Source: Sporomusa sp. KB1 (lineage in GTDB: Bacteria > Bacillota > Negativicutes > Sporomusales > Sporomusaceae). From it: 64,000 nt of DNA. Under the pieces are notes generated by a model, which did not search any database, was not told the origin of the DNA, and saw nothing but the letters and a program-made list of their open reading frames with translations. Both the position numbers and the translations under genes were made by a program. The stretch covers positions 4,958,675 through 5,022,674 of the forward strand of contig NZ_VLKC01000002.1 of NCBI RefSeq assembly GCF_007830295.1, given 5' to 3'. Shown here piece after piece: positions 17,835 through 26,577 of the stretch (the stretch's first letter is position 1; every line of letters starts with the position of its first letter).

Positions 17835-18018
17835 ATGTGTCGTCCTTTCCCTTCTTGTTTCTGTAAAATTAGTCAATATTCTTTTTATACAAATACTACT
17901 AAAACTCCTGCATATTACAAGCTGACAGTTTATTGCACTATAGTATCTATTTTTAATTAGTATTCAGGGCAAAAAAATAAAGGCTAAAACCTCTGCGGTC
18001 CGCCTCGTATTATAAATT

Positions 18019-18210
18019 TCACCAATAATAATACATTTTATTTTTATCATATGTAATATAGCCGTGATGAGGCTTTTCTACCCTCTTGGAATCAGCCTTC
18101 ATTGGGGTTAAATTTGTCTCCTGATCACTCAGTTTAGCCGCCTCAACCGGCGCAGTCGCCATAGTTAAGACAGCTATGGAAAGAACGGCAACAAACAACC
18201 TTCTTTTCAT
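18019..18210 (-). CDS. Small secreted protein of unknown function
   Basis: 63 residues with a clear signal peptide (MKRRLFVAVLSIAVLTMATA, cleavage likely near VEAA) and a short polar mature part ending YDKNKMYYYW. AAAGG precedes the ATG. The mature peptide of about 40 residues has no cysteines. No family recognised; it is isolated between the MATE and hydrolase genes. Confidence 0.55.
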   Translation of the reverse strand: MKRRLFVAVLSIAVLTMATAPVEAAKLSDQETNLTPMKADSKRVEKPHHGYITYDKNKMYYYW

Positions 18211-18292
18211 CGCTACCAGCCTTTCTTACTATTACTATTGGTAGTATTCGTCCCCTATAGGTCAGTTCCTGCAGCTAAGTTGCCGTTCTTGT

Positions 18293-19648
18293 TTAAGAAT
18301 TATTTCCCAATAGTTTAGGAGATACTCTGCGAAGTTCCAGCCATAAAAAACTCCCAGTAAAAAGTGATGAAATGACATCAGATACCGGCATTGTCAACCA
18401 TATTCCTTCTAAACCAAAAAATCGAGGTAAGATAATAAGTGCCGGTATTAAGATAATCACCTGCCGTGACATACTAAGAAAAATGGCATATCCTGCCTTG
18501 CCAGTTGCCTGGAAATAACTAGCGCCGATGATTTGAAACCCGATCAGCGGCAGCATAATCAAAGAAGTTTCAATTCCATCTGCGCCTAGTGCAATGAGCT
18601 CTGGATTGTTATTAAATAATCGGATAATCTGGCTGGACAAAAGTTGTGTTACCGCAAAACCAATTACCGATACCAAGGTAGCCGCATATGTGCCAAGCTT
18701 CACGACTTCAATTACACGCTTATAATTTTTTGCACCATAGTTATATCCCAGAATTGGCTGAACACCCTGGCTGATGCCGAATATAGGCATTAGTATTAGC
18801 ATTGCCACTCTGTTAATCACCCCATATGCCGCTACAGCCAGTTCTCCTCCATAACTGAGCAGGCTGTAATTCGATAATATAGTTACCGCACTGGCAGCAA
18901 TCTGCATTAAAAACGGCGATAAACCGATTTTGCAAATGTCGAAAACAATATTTTTATCAAGCCGCAAATTAGACCAGCGCAGCTTAAGAACCCCCTCATC
19001 GCTGATAAGATAGCGTAGTACCCATACAGCTGCAACTGCCTGAGCAGCTACTGTAGCCAAGGCCGATCCCGCTATCCCCAGTTTGAATACAAAAATAAAC
19101 AGTGGATTTAGTACAATGTTCAGCACAGAGGCAATTAACATGGTTGCCATTGCCATTCTTGGATTGCCTTCAGCCCTGATAATATTATTGAGGCCAAAGC
19201 CGATATGCATAAAGATACTGCCTAAAAGAATGATGCGGGTAAACTCGCGGGCATATGGCAATACGTGAGGTTCTGCCCCTAACAGCACCAGTATTTGATC
19301 TAAATAGATAAGGGCAGCCACCGTTGTCGATAACACAGCCACAAGCATCAGGCTGCAGGCATTGCCAAGAATAATTTCGGCTTCGTGCTTATTTTGTTCG
19401 CCTAAACGAATGGATACCAGTGTCGAAGCACCAATACCAATCAACATACCAATTGCCATTAAAATAATCATGATAGGAAAAGCTATCGTTACCGCAGTAA
19501 GACCAATATCACCAACCCCATTACCAACAAAGATACTGTCCACAATATTATATAGCGCATTCACCACCATCCCAATAATGGCCGGCAGGGAAAATTCCCA
19601 TAATAGCTTACTTATTTTTTTCTGCCCCAAGGCTCCAGATTGATCCAT
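18293..19648 (-). CDS. MATE-family multidrug/sodium efflux protein
   Basis: 451 residues with twelve membrane helices in two MatE halves (first half PAIIGMVVNALYNIVDSIFV; second half SPFLMQIAASAVTILSNYSL, GVINRVAMLILMPIFGISQG). The ATG at 19648 follows GGAGGAAAGT; the 79 codons of open frame upstream are non-coding. MATE proteins export cationic compounds using sodium or proton gradients. Nothing nearby suggests the substrate. Confidence 0.9.
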   Translation of the reverse strand: MDQSGALGQKKISKLLWEFSLPAIIGMVVNALYNIVDSIFVGNGVGDIGLTAVTIAFPIMIILMAIGMLIGIGASTLVSIRLGEQNKHEAEIILGNACSLMLVAVLSTTVAALIYLDQILVLLGAEPHVLPYAREFTRIILLGSIFMHIGFGLNNIIRAEGNPRMAMATMLIASVLNIVLNPLFIFVFKLGIAGSALATVAAQAVAAVWVLRYLISDEGVLKLRWSNLRLDKNIVFDICKIGLSPFLMQIAASAVTILSNYSLLSYGGELAVAAYGVINRVAMLILMPIFGISQGVQPILGYNYGAKNYKRVIEVVKLGTYAATLVSVIGFAVTQLLSSQIIRLFNNNPELIALGADGIETSLIMLPLIGFQIIGASYFQATGKAGYAIFLSMSRQVIILIPALIILPRFFGLEGIWLTMPVSDVISSLFTGSFLWLELRRVSPKLLGNNS

Positions 19649-19805
19649 ACTTTCCTCCACAAAATAAAATTTATATCTATCATAAACCATAATAAGCTTT
19701 GCGACACATAGCAATATTTTATTCAATAATTTATCTATCATACTATTTATCGTCTTGCTGCGACTTACTCTGGTAAAATTACCAAAGAGAACTAATGCGG
19801 GAAAT

Positions 19806-19900
19806 AAAAACGAGATTGCCACGCGACCACCCGCAATGAGATGAATTCTAGTTCCCATCATTGCAGAAAAGGTAGGGCGAAGCAATTCTCGCTTTCGGCT
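19806..19900. repeat. Nested palindromic repeat (REP/MITE-like)
   Basis: Outer arms CGAGATTGC (19811-19819) and GCAATTCTCG (19882-19891) enclose an inner hairpin with GCAATGAGATG and CATCATTGC. The composition matches dispersed intergenic palindromes built on the phrase GAGATTGC...GCAATGA. The same outer motif occurs in the terminator at 391-432. It lies in the 300-base gap upstream of the MATE gene, which holds no gene. Confidence 0.5.
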
Positions 19901-19959
19901 TAGCTCTAAATTCGCAATTAACCTTTCAACCAGGACAAAGAGTATGTAAGCACAAAACT

Positions 19960-20931
19960 CTAACGATAATTCACTTCAGAATTTACACAAGTCACCAAGG
20001 GTTTACCTGCCAAACCAAGTAAGAGATTTTCTGCTGCCAGCATTGCCATCCGGTTACGGGTTTCGGTTGTGGCGCTGCCAATATGTGGAACAACAAGAAT
20101 ATTCGGCAATTGTAGCAAGGGATGGTTTGCCGGCAGCGGTTCAGGATCAGTAACATCCAGCGCCGCATAGGCAATCTGTTTGTCAGATAGCGCCTTGTAT
20201 AAAGCCTGCGTATCTACAACCCCGCCTCTAGCCGCATTAATGAAATAGGCTGTCGGTTTCATTTGGGCAAACTCTTTTGCCCCGAACATTCCCTGGCTTT
20301 CAGGAGTCAGCGGGGTAAGCACAATAATAAAATCAGCTGCGGCTAAAAGCTCAGACAAAGTACGATACTCGGCTTTGAGCTGCTCCTGGTCAGGACGGGG
20401 ATGGCGGTTATTATAGATGACTTTCATTCCACTGGCCTGAGCCCGTCTGGCAACAGCTGAACCAATAGCTCCCATACCGACAATACCAACTGTCTTATTA
20501 TACAAATCTACGCCTAGCGGCAGTTGTCCCTCTTGCCATTTCCCGGCCCGTACCCAATCCCAGCCTTCATGAATACGCCGGGCTGCTGTCAAAAGTAGTC
20601 CGAAAGCCAAATCTGCCGTTGCCTCAACAAGCACGCCAGGGGTATTACCAAAAGGAATTTTCCGGTTGGTACAGGCCTTAATATCAATATTATCATAGCC
20701 TACCGACGATTGCGCAATCACTCTTACTTTGGGCGCAGCCGCTAATAATGTTTCATTTACTGCAATCTTGCCAGTAACAAACAATCCTTCCGCATCCTCC
20801 AGCCACTTTGCTAACTCTTCAACGCGCGGCGGCGTTGACTTCTGCCATTGGCGAACCTCACACTGCTCTTCAATGGCCGCCAGTGCTGAAGGTAATATTT
20901 CTCCGGTAATTACAACTTTATATTTGGTCAT
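19960..20931 (-). CDS. D-isomer-specific 2-hydroxyacid dehydrogenase
   Basis: 323 residues. NAD(P)-binding motif GIVGMGAIGSAVARRA, substrate-binding Arg in INAARGGVVD, and catalytic His in VVPHIGSATTET, the standard order for glyoxylate/hydroxypyruvate reductases and relatives (GyaR/GhrB type). It reduces small 2-oxoacids. ATG at 20931 is favoured; a GTG three codons earlier shares the GGGCGGTGG ribosome-binding region. A glycerate kinase lies 23 kb away, which would fit hydroxypyruvate-to-glycerate metabolism, but the link is speculative. Confidence 0.88.
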   Translation of the reverse strand: MTKYKVVITGEILPSALAAIEEQCEVRQWQKSTPPRVEELAKWLEDAEGLFVTGKIAVNETLLAAAPKVRVIAQSSVGYDNIDIKACTNRKIPFGNTPGVLVEATADLAFGLLLTAARRIHEGWDWVRAGKWQEGQLPLGVDLYNKTVGIVGMGAIGSAVARRAQASGMKVIYNNRHPRPDQEQLKAEYRTLSELLAAADFIIVLTPLTPESQGMFGAKEFAQMKPTAYFINAARGGVVDTQALYKALSDKQIAYAALDVTDPEPLPANHPLLQLPNILVVPHIGSATTETRNRMAMLAAENLLLGLAGKPLVTCVNSEVNYR

Positions 20932-21354
20932 AAAGTCCACCGCCCTTACTTATAGAATGTTATTTGCACTATCATTTACTTCGCCGTTGTTTTTATTCCA
21001 CCTGCTCGCAAAATTCACGACAGTTCTGATTGTACACACGGGTTTGCTCCTGTACTCATTTCCAAAAGGTGCATAGCTGAGAGTCAGGACCACCCGTCCA
21101 TGAACGGGTGGTCCTGACTAAATACAAATACGAGTTGAAAAGGAAATATGTAAATGCCTCATCCGTCACAAAACTGGAGTTAAATTTGGGAGGGAGTAAA
21201 GGGCAATGTCCGCCTCGTTGCTTTTCCGATGATGGAGCGTTTGAGCATTTTCAGCGGAAAAGTCTGTGCACAGACTTAGGCTTGAGAACATAAAATGATT
21301 TCAGATGTTGGAATCACCCTCGGTCAAAAATGAGGAATTAAATCGGTTGAGAGT
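20932..21354. other. Intergenic region, no gene recognised
   Basis: Contains the perfect hairpin listed at 21082-21119. The remainder shows no convincing coding potential on either strand. Confidence 0.4.
21082..21119. repeat. Perfect long hairpin without T-tract
   Basis: AGTCAGGACCACCCGT and its inverse ACGGGTGGTCCTGACT with a six-base loop, 16-bp perfect stem. Neither side has a T-run, so it is more like a REP or insertion-sequence end hairpin than a terminator. Confidence 0.6.
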
Positions 21355-22392
21355 TCATTTCACACTCAGTTTATCAATCGCCCATTGAGCAACGTCCCGA
21401 ACTAGGGGGTTTGCATTCTCCAGTGCCTTTTTTAGTGCTGGGATATGCGACTGGTCACCCGTATTACCAAGGGCGATAGCGGCGTTTCGTCGGAACAGAT
21501 CCATATCCCTGATGTAGTTATACATGATGGGATAGACCACATTCTGATAATACTTCTCATCTAGGAGTAGAATCCGCTCTAAATCGAAGTCTTTTTTCAG
21601 TTCTTCCAGGAATAAATCTTTTTTCGATGCATTTGCCAATACCTTCTTATTTCGAGGGCAAGCGAGCTGACAAGCATCGCAGCCGTGGATCTTTGTACCA
21701 AGGCATTCACGTAATTCATAGGGGATAACCATGTTACTTAGATTATTCCGCAATACGCAATTCAACGGAAGCAGTCTTCTTGCCTGCGCTATTGCGTGAG
21801 TGGGACAGGCCTTTATACATTCCTGGCAATCTGGCGGACATTTGCAGATTATTGTAGGTTCGTCGCATTCGAGTTCCGTATCAACTACGAATGTATACAA
21901 AATGATGAAGGAGCCATCTTCCTCGGTGTAGGCGAAGTTATTCTTACCGTAGGTAATAACTCCGGCTCTCGCACATGCCATGCGTTCAGGAACAATGATA
22001 CCCCCCTCATACATGGAGATGCCCAGAGATTTGATAAAATCCTTAAACGCATTTACGCGCAAACCACAGGAAGACTCCTCTAAAGGTCGATAGGAGCGGC
22101 TTAAATAGGCGCGGCCCACATATGGCGTCAGTTCTTCCGGGAACAGGATATCGCTGAAACCGTAGACAGTGCAAATGATAGATTTTCCTTCTGGATAAAA
22201 TGTGCTAGGGCGGCATCCGTCAATCAAATAGCCGGTTCCCGGAGTATTAATCCAGGGAGTGTAGTCGGGACGGGAGTTCAGTTCCTGTTCGTACTCGACG
22301 AAATCATCTGCAGTAGTGGTGCCAATTTTGGAAAACCCTAGCTCCAATGCCTTCATTTTGATTTTCTTTGTCAGTTCCTTTTTATCCATCAT
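21355..22392 (-). CDS. QueG-like double [4Fe-4S] protein with C-terminal HEAT repeats
   Basis: 345 residues. The N-terminal half resembles the cobalamin-binding domain of epoxyqueuosine reductase and reductive-dehalogenase relatives. The motifs CPPDCQECIKACP and CDACQLACPRN provide ligands for two [4Fe-4S] clusters. The end (RRNAAIALGNTGDQSHIPAL) is one HEAT-like pair. The middle is more diverged than true QueG, and it lies in an island of anaerobe redox proteins, so a paralogous corrinoid-linked role is likely, not tRNA modification. AAGGGA precedes the ATG at 22392. A remnant of a related gene lies 2.1 kb upstream. Confidence 0.8.
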   Translation of the reverse strand: MMDKKELTKKIKMKALELGFSKIGTTTADDFVEYEQELNSRPDYTPWINTPGTGYLIDGCRPSTFYPEGKSIICTVYGFSDILFPEELTPYVGRAYLSRSYRPLEESSCGLRVNAFKDFIKSLGISMYEGGIIVPERMACARAGVITYGKNNFAYTEEDGSFIILYTFVVDTELECDEPTIICKCPPDCQECIKACPTHAIAQARRLLPLNCVLRNNLSNMVIPYELRECLGTKIHGCDACQLACPRNKKVLANASKKDLFLEELKKDFDLERILLLDEKYYQNVVYPIMYNYIRDMDLFRRNAAIALGNTGDQSHIPALKKALENANPLVRDVAQWAIDKLSVK

Positions 22393-22908
22393 CAATCATC
22401 CCTTCTCTTTTATAACTAGTTTAATCTTTTTCGGCACTATAATTAACAAAATTATGCTTGTCATATTGTTTTTTTTAATAAGCATCTATAAAATTTCTCT
22501 CACTTGCTCATTAAACTATAATTACGCAATAACCATGCCAATATTTTTGAATCCTTTAAAATGAGTCATTAACGACTTATCTTCTTTCTAATCAAAGTCA
22601 TAATGAGATTAAAATATGTCTCGCCTGGTAAATCAGTTTCATTTTGACATTTAAATTATTGACATGAAGCTTCTAAGATCGACTGTCTTACCGAAACCAA
22701 AAAGGACGGACTTTCACCAACTAGTAAGCGTCCACCGGGCACACCAAAAAACCACCTGATGTAAAGCATCAGGCGGTCCAAAATCGACGAATTTTACAAC
22801 CAAGAAGAAGCAAGCTCTGATTAGAAATTATAACATCTGTCCTGCCTGCCATAAGGGACGCACTTCAGGTCCCCCTTGCTTCTCCTTAGTCATTTTAGTA
22901 CTATCAAT
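22393..22908. other. Intergenic region
   Basis: About 500 AT-rich bases. Apart from the terminator at 22751-22777 I see no gene; it must contain the promoter of the QueG-like gene. Confidence 0.4.
22751..22777 (-). terminator. Terminator of the nitroreductase gene
   Basis: ACCACCTGATG / CATCAGGCGGT stem followed by TTTTTTGG on the minus strand, 130 bases past the nitroreductase stop. Confidence 0.7.
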
Positions 22909-23517
22909 TTAAAACTCTTTTATAACAATATCTTCCTTTTTCACGCGCGGTCTGGCCGCCGGCGCCTGGTCCGGATGACCGACAAGCAATACATTGACAA
23001 TATGATAACGGTCATCAATGTCTAACAGTTCTTTTAAAACGACACCGTCATATAAGCCGATCCAGCAAGTTCCCAACCCCAAATCCACCGCCTGCAGGTC
23101 CATATGGGTTATGGATATGGCTGCATTGAATGCCAGGTTCGCCCGGATTGCCAACTCATCGACCCGCATTTTTTTCAGAAGGGCTTCCACCTCATCGGCG
23201 GGCATGCTCACGCCCAAAAAAGCACCTGCCTCCTGCAGTTCCTGGTACCGTGCCCCCTGTGAACGCATAACTTCCTGATCAATACAGCATATGATGATTA
23301 CCGGTGCCGTGCTGAAAAACGAGACCGGCGATGCTTTAGCCAATTTAGCACGGACGCCGGCATCTTTAACAATAATATATCGCCAGGCCTGCAGGTTGCT
23401 GGCGGACGGAGCGAGCCTTCCCGCTTCCAAAATGCTCTCAATGGCTTCTTGGGAAACCGGTTCTGATTTAAACTTACGGATACTGTGCCTTTTTTTTATA
23501 ACCTCCATAAATTCCAT
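22909..23517 (-). CDS. Nitroreductase-family FMN oxidoreductase
   Basis: 202 residues. KRHSIRKFKSEPVSQEAIES at the start and APSASNLQAWRYIIVKD are the FMN phosphate-contact motifs; DLGLGTCWIG and VGHPD are typical of the C-terminal part. Such enzymes reduce nitro groups, quinones or other flavin substrates with NAD(P)H. AAGGGGG precedes the ATG. Its place in the island between two Fe-S/LUD genes suggests a common redox role. Confidence 0.9.
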   Translation of the reverse strand: MEFMEVIKKRHSIRKFKSEPVSQEAIESILEAGRLAPSASNLQAWRYIIVKDAGVRAKLAKASPVSFFSTAPVIIICCIDQEVMRSQGARYQELQEAGAFLGVSMPADEVEALLKKMRVDELAIRANLAFNAAISITHMDLQAVDLGLGTCWIGLYDGVVLKELLDIDDRYHIVNVLLVGHPDQAPAARPRVKKEDIVIKEF

Positions 23518-23704
23518 AGTAAATCCCCCTTTTATTTTTTCTGCTTATATGCAAAACTACTGCAGATTCATTTATCTTATTCCAGTAGCCGGCACCAAAT
23601 TCTCGCATCTCCCCTTTACCGCCTAACGACAGTTTGTGCTTTTAGTTTCTCAGCATGTTAATCCTATATACCCTTCTCGCAAAATAAGCTGCGGCCATCT
23701 ACTG

Positions 23705-24345
23705 CTAAAAACCCAAGTCCTCTCCCAAAATAACGATGTGAATTTCGGTCAGCGGCGGCCGTCTGCTTAAAACGGTCGTGATATTGCAGGCTCGCGTAGA
23801 ACTATTACAATCCATGCATTCACCAGTCTTCAAACAGGGATTTTTCATTTCGTATCTCTTGACATTCATGGGAGCAGCGTACATCTTACTCCGCTTATCG
23901 GCCTCCTCGAAATCCCTGACTATTTTGTTAGTCCCAGCAATAATGATGACTTTTTTCGGTCCGAACATCATCGCAGCTACCCGATTCCCGAAAGCGTCGC
24001 GGTTCACGATTTTACCAGTCAGAGTGATCGCGTTCGCACCGGTCAGGAATATGTCGCAGGTAAGCTCTTATAGCGTTTTTCAACGCGTTCTTCCGGTGTT
24101 AATCCTTCTTGATTGTGGTTGAATATTTCATGCCCCCGCCCGGCCAGCAATTCCCAAAGTCCCAGTTCCATCCCAGTCCGGGAGCCTCCCAGGCCCACGG
24201 TGGCGCCGGGCGGAATAAGCTGCATAATCTGATCCACAGCTTCTTTACGGTCCGCAAAATAATACGCGCTGAAATTATGCTTTGTCAGTGCCTCTACCGC
24301 CCTTTGCCCAAGAACATCATTGTGCCACTGCGTTAATTCATGCAT
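23705..24345 (-). pseudogene. LUD-domain (LutC/YkgG-like) protein interrupted by a frameshift
   Basis: The first frame runs from the ATG at 24345 (AGGAG upstream) through VGLGGSRTGMELGLWE to KRYKSLPATYS and stops. The continuation is one frame over, from CDIFLTGANAITLTGKI, NRVAAMMFGPKKVIIIAG to the stop at 23705. Joining the frames gives a normal length of about 210 residues for the LUD family (former DUF162), which work in lactate utilisation or related redox chemistry. A single missing base near 24060 explains it. It may be a real mutation or a sequencing error; all other conserved residues look intact. Confidence 0.8.
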
Positions 24346-24432
24346 GATTTCATTTCTCCTTTTTCTCCAGTGTTTAATTTTGAATAACCAGTAGTTATGT
24401 GGTTTCTTCATAGTCGTTGCCGTTAAGTCATT

Positions 24433-24752
24433 TCATATCGCCGGTATCCCCCCGATCCCCCTGGGATTCCGCCCTTCACAAGGCACGGCTGTCTGGCATT
24501 TGCCGCAGCCATAACGGGGGGCATACTTTACTTTCATTTCTTCCACGTAATGCGAACATATGGCATTATCCTTACCCGCCTTACTGATGGCATGATCGCA
24601 GCATACTCGGAAAAGCTGTCCGCCGTGGTAACCCCCACCTGGCTGTAGCCTAAGTCTAGCGCGAATTCCTTATATTTCCATTCCTTCCACTCTGTTTTAT
24701 TGGCTCCGATGATCGACCTTAGCGTTAGATCCCAATGGGTTGATACCCGCAC
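24433..24752 (-). pseudogene. Remnant of a second QueG-like Fe-S protein
   Basis: One frame near 24.6-24.7 kb reads ALDLGYSQVGVTTADSFSEY, matching the N-terminus of the intact QueG-like protein at 21.4 kb (KALELGFSKIGTTTADDFVEY). A different frame reads SKAGKDNAICSHYVEEMKV and then YGCGKCQTAVPCEGRNP before a stop at 24433, a cluster-binding C-terminus. The whole middle of the protein is missing, so this is an internally deleted, frameshifted relic. Confidence 0.7.
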
Positions 24753-24809
24753 GTCGCTACTGCCGGGTTATCTGCAGAAGCTTTCTGTCTACCAGTTTTT
24801 ATGCATAAA

Positions 24810-24853
24810 TTGAGGTTAGTCTTGGAGAATTATTTCTTCAAGACTAACCTCAA
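24810..24853. terminator. Hairpin with 14-bp perfect arms
   Basis: TTGAGGTTAGTCTT at 24810-24823 and its exact inverse at 24840-24853. It lies 41 bases past the DUF3786 stop, so termination of that gene is plausible, but only a weak T-rich tail follows on the minus strand. Confidence 0.55.
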
Positions 24854-24894
24854 TAACCACCTCCAGTTTATGTAGACTGGTCTGTTTATGCTAG

Positions 24895-25515
24895 TCAAAG
24901 CGAACTCGCCAACTGCTTTAATTTTGCCGAAAGATACATGCCAAGGCCGATAAGGCTTTCAATATGCAATAGATACGCAATGGAAGGATCGTAAAGAACA
25001 GTGGCATTGGCCCGAACTTCTTCGTCACCTTCCCACATAACTGCACATATAGGTATTTCGGGAAATGCATGAAAAACAACGGATGCACTGCCCAATGACG
25101 CTGGCTGACCTCCCAAAGCAGCCGCACAGGTCAATAGCTCTTGGGTCTGATTCCCAAAGGTTCTGATTAGAACTTCAACTGCATTCTTTCGAAATGCAGG
25201 GTAAAAGAGCGCTCCACCGTTAGGTATTTCTTTTAGGGATACCCATTTTTGGTCTAGCTCAGGGGATGTGTCTGAGAATGATAGGTAGTTAAGAATTATT
25301 ATGGATGCTATAATCTCAGGAATCTGCCCGTCGGTTTTTCTGGTAATGGTTTCATTGTCGCAGTCCAGAATATACTCTGAATTAAAAAATGGCATGGTGA
25401 ATTGGCGATTGCTGCTGCAGTAGGACACTGAGCGTCTAGAGACGATCTCTTCGGGTACCTTCTTCTTTAAATCCCGCCATCCTTTATCATATGCTATGCG
25501 ATAATTCGTTTCCAT
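24895..25515 (-). CDS. DUF3786 protein
   Basis: 206 residues, MPFFNSEYILDCDNETI then EIIASIIILNYLSF and WVSLKEIPNGGALFYPAF, the conserved core of DUF3786, a family of anaerobes often found beside corrinoid/CO-metabolism genes. No reaction is established. AAGGAGG precedes the ATG at 25515. A MarR-type palindrome lies 57 bases upstream and a second one, with a promoter, 225 bases upstream, so the gene belongs to the local regulon proposed here. Confidence 0.8.
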   Translation of the reverse strand: METNYRIAYDKGWRDLKKKVPEEIVSRRSVSYCSSNRQFTMPFFNSEYILDCDNETITRKTDGQIPEIIASIIILNYLSFSDTSPELDQKWVSLKEIPNGGALFYPAFRKNAVEVLIRTFGNQTQELLTCAAALGGQPASLGSASVVFHAFPEIPICAVMWEGDEEVRANATVLYDPSIAYLLHIESLIGLGMYLSAKLKQLASSL

Positions 25516-25571
25516 TGGCAACCTCCTTTTTTATGGACTTAAAACCGATTGAAATATTCCCTCCATCTTTG

Positions 25572-25583
25572 GTGTATATGCAC
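25572..25583. promoter_or_regulatory. Candidate MarR-regulon operator 1
   Basis: GTGTATATGCAC, one base from the perfect palindrome GTGTATATACAC found in front of the MarR gene. It sits 57 bases upstream of the DUF3786 start. Confidence 0.55.
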
Positions 25584-25739
25584 TAAATTAACAAGAAAAA
25601 GGGATAGACTATCAAAGTTCAATTTTGCTACCAACAGCTGTAACTTACACCATCTGCAATTATTTTAATTGTTATAGCCTTCGCAGCATGTCCTGACAAT
25701 TTGTAAAGACGGCACTATTCGTCTTGTCATCGCTTCAAG

Positions 25740-25751
25740 GTGTATATACAC
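25740..25751. promoter_or_regulatory. Candidate MarR-regulon operator 2
   Basis: Perfect palindrome GTGTATATACAC directly downstream of a minus-strand promoter, where a bound repressor would block initiation. Confidence 0.65.
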
Positions 25752-25758
25752 TGTAGTT

Positions 25759-25788
25759 ATTATACTGCTCCCCTGCAAGCCACGTCAA
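25759..25788 (-). promoter_or_regulatory. Promoter in the duplicated leader
   Basis: TTGACG (25783-25788 read on minus), 18-base spacer, TATAAT (25759-25764). The same promoter occurs at 31039-31068 in the parent copy. Confidence 0.65.
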
Positions 25789-25896
25789 GGCGTTTATAAA
25801 AGCCTCTTCTCATTAGCCAGGTGGTTAACGTGCTTCGTGGTCACTCCTTCTCTTCTCTATACTCCACTTATAGATGGTTACATCCGTTAGGGTAGG

Positions 25897-26469
25897 TTAC
25901 CCCTGTCCCTCGCTGGTCCCATTAAAGAGAATAAGAGCGACATAGGAGACGGTATTTTTACCATTATAATAGGGAATTCCACATACCTTTTCCAAATTCA
26001 TTACGTCTATCCCATGTGCTTCTACGGAAGAAATTGCCTTATCAGGAAACCTGCATTGCTCATTATCCAGATACGCGCATTTGGGACAATACAGGCATGG
26101 ACCGGCATTCAATGGCAGCATATCAAGTGACGGATATTTATTTTCAATATTAGCAACTATTTTCCGGAATCGCTTTTCGTGTTCGACCCCTGCCGCCAGC
26201 ATTCCCTTGTAGTCTAAGGAACTGGCTAACTGGTGCACCGTCTGAAATAACAATCCTTGCTTATACTTACAGACCTTGGCTATTAATTCGCCAATTGGAC
26301 CAACTGCAGGTGGACACATCCAATTTGTGTTATATCTTCTGCAGGTATTTTGCTCACAGGCTTTTCGAAACTCTTCAACAAACTTAATTTTCGATACTTC
26401 AGCAATTGCTGCATGGTCTGCTTGTAACGCAAGGGCATCTTGTACTAACTCATTAAAATTAATTTCCAT
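25897..26469 (-). CDS. DUF2284 metal-binding protein
   Basis: 190 residues. Cysteine motifs CRRYNTNWMCPPAVG in the first third and CLYCPKCAYLDNEQCRFP in the second give the ligand set typical of DUF2284, a family of predicted metal-binding proteins in anaerobes and methanogens. AGGAGG precedes the ATG. It follows the DUF1638 gene by 108 bases on the same strand, so co-transcription is possible. Function unknown; association with corrinoid enzymes is known of the neighbourhood type, not proven here. Confidence 0.82.
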   Translation of the reverse strand: MEINFNELVQDALALQADHAAIAEVSKIKFVEEFRKACEQNTCRRYNTNWMCPPAVGPIGELIAKVCKYKQGLLFQTVHQLASSLDYKGMLAAGVEHEKRFRKIVANIENKYPSLDMLPLNAGPCLYCPKCAYLDNEQCRFPDKAISSVEAHGIDVMNLEKVCGIPYYNGKNTVSYVALILFNGTSEGQG

Positions 26470-26577
26470 AATTGATTAAACCTCCTGAATTTTTTGTTAT
26501 ATTTACTATTCTATTTCGGGAAATTCAATATTGCTGTATTACCAACCGACTGAATGTCTTCCCGCTTAAAAATAGTT

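Larger units (their letters stand above)
25655..25802 (-). pseudogene. Duplicated DUF1638 leader and 5' end with lost start codon
   Basis: This stretch copies the promoter, operator, leader and first codons of the DUF1638 gene at 30.9 kb (copy at 30907-31082). The leader phrase CGTCTTGTCATCGCTT and the codons for TIKIIA are shared. Here the start ATG is damaged to AT, and the reading frame ends quickly. The DUF3786 gene follows, so the duplicated promoter may now drive DUF3786. Confidence 0.7.
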
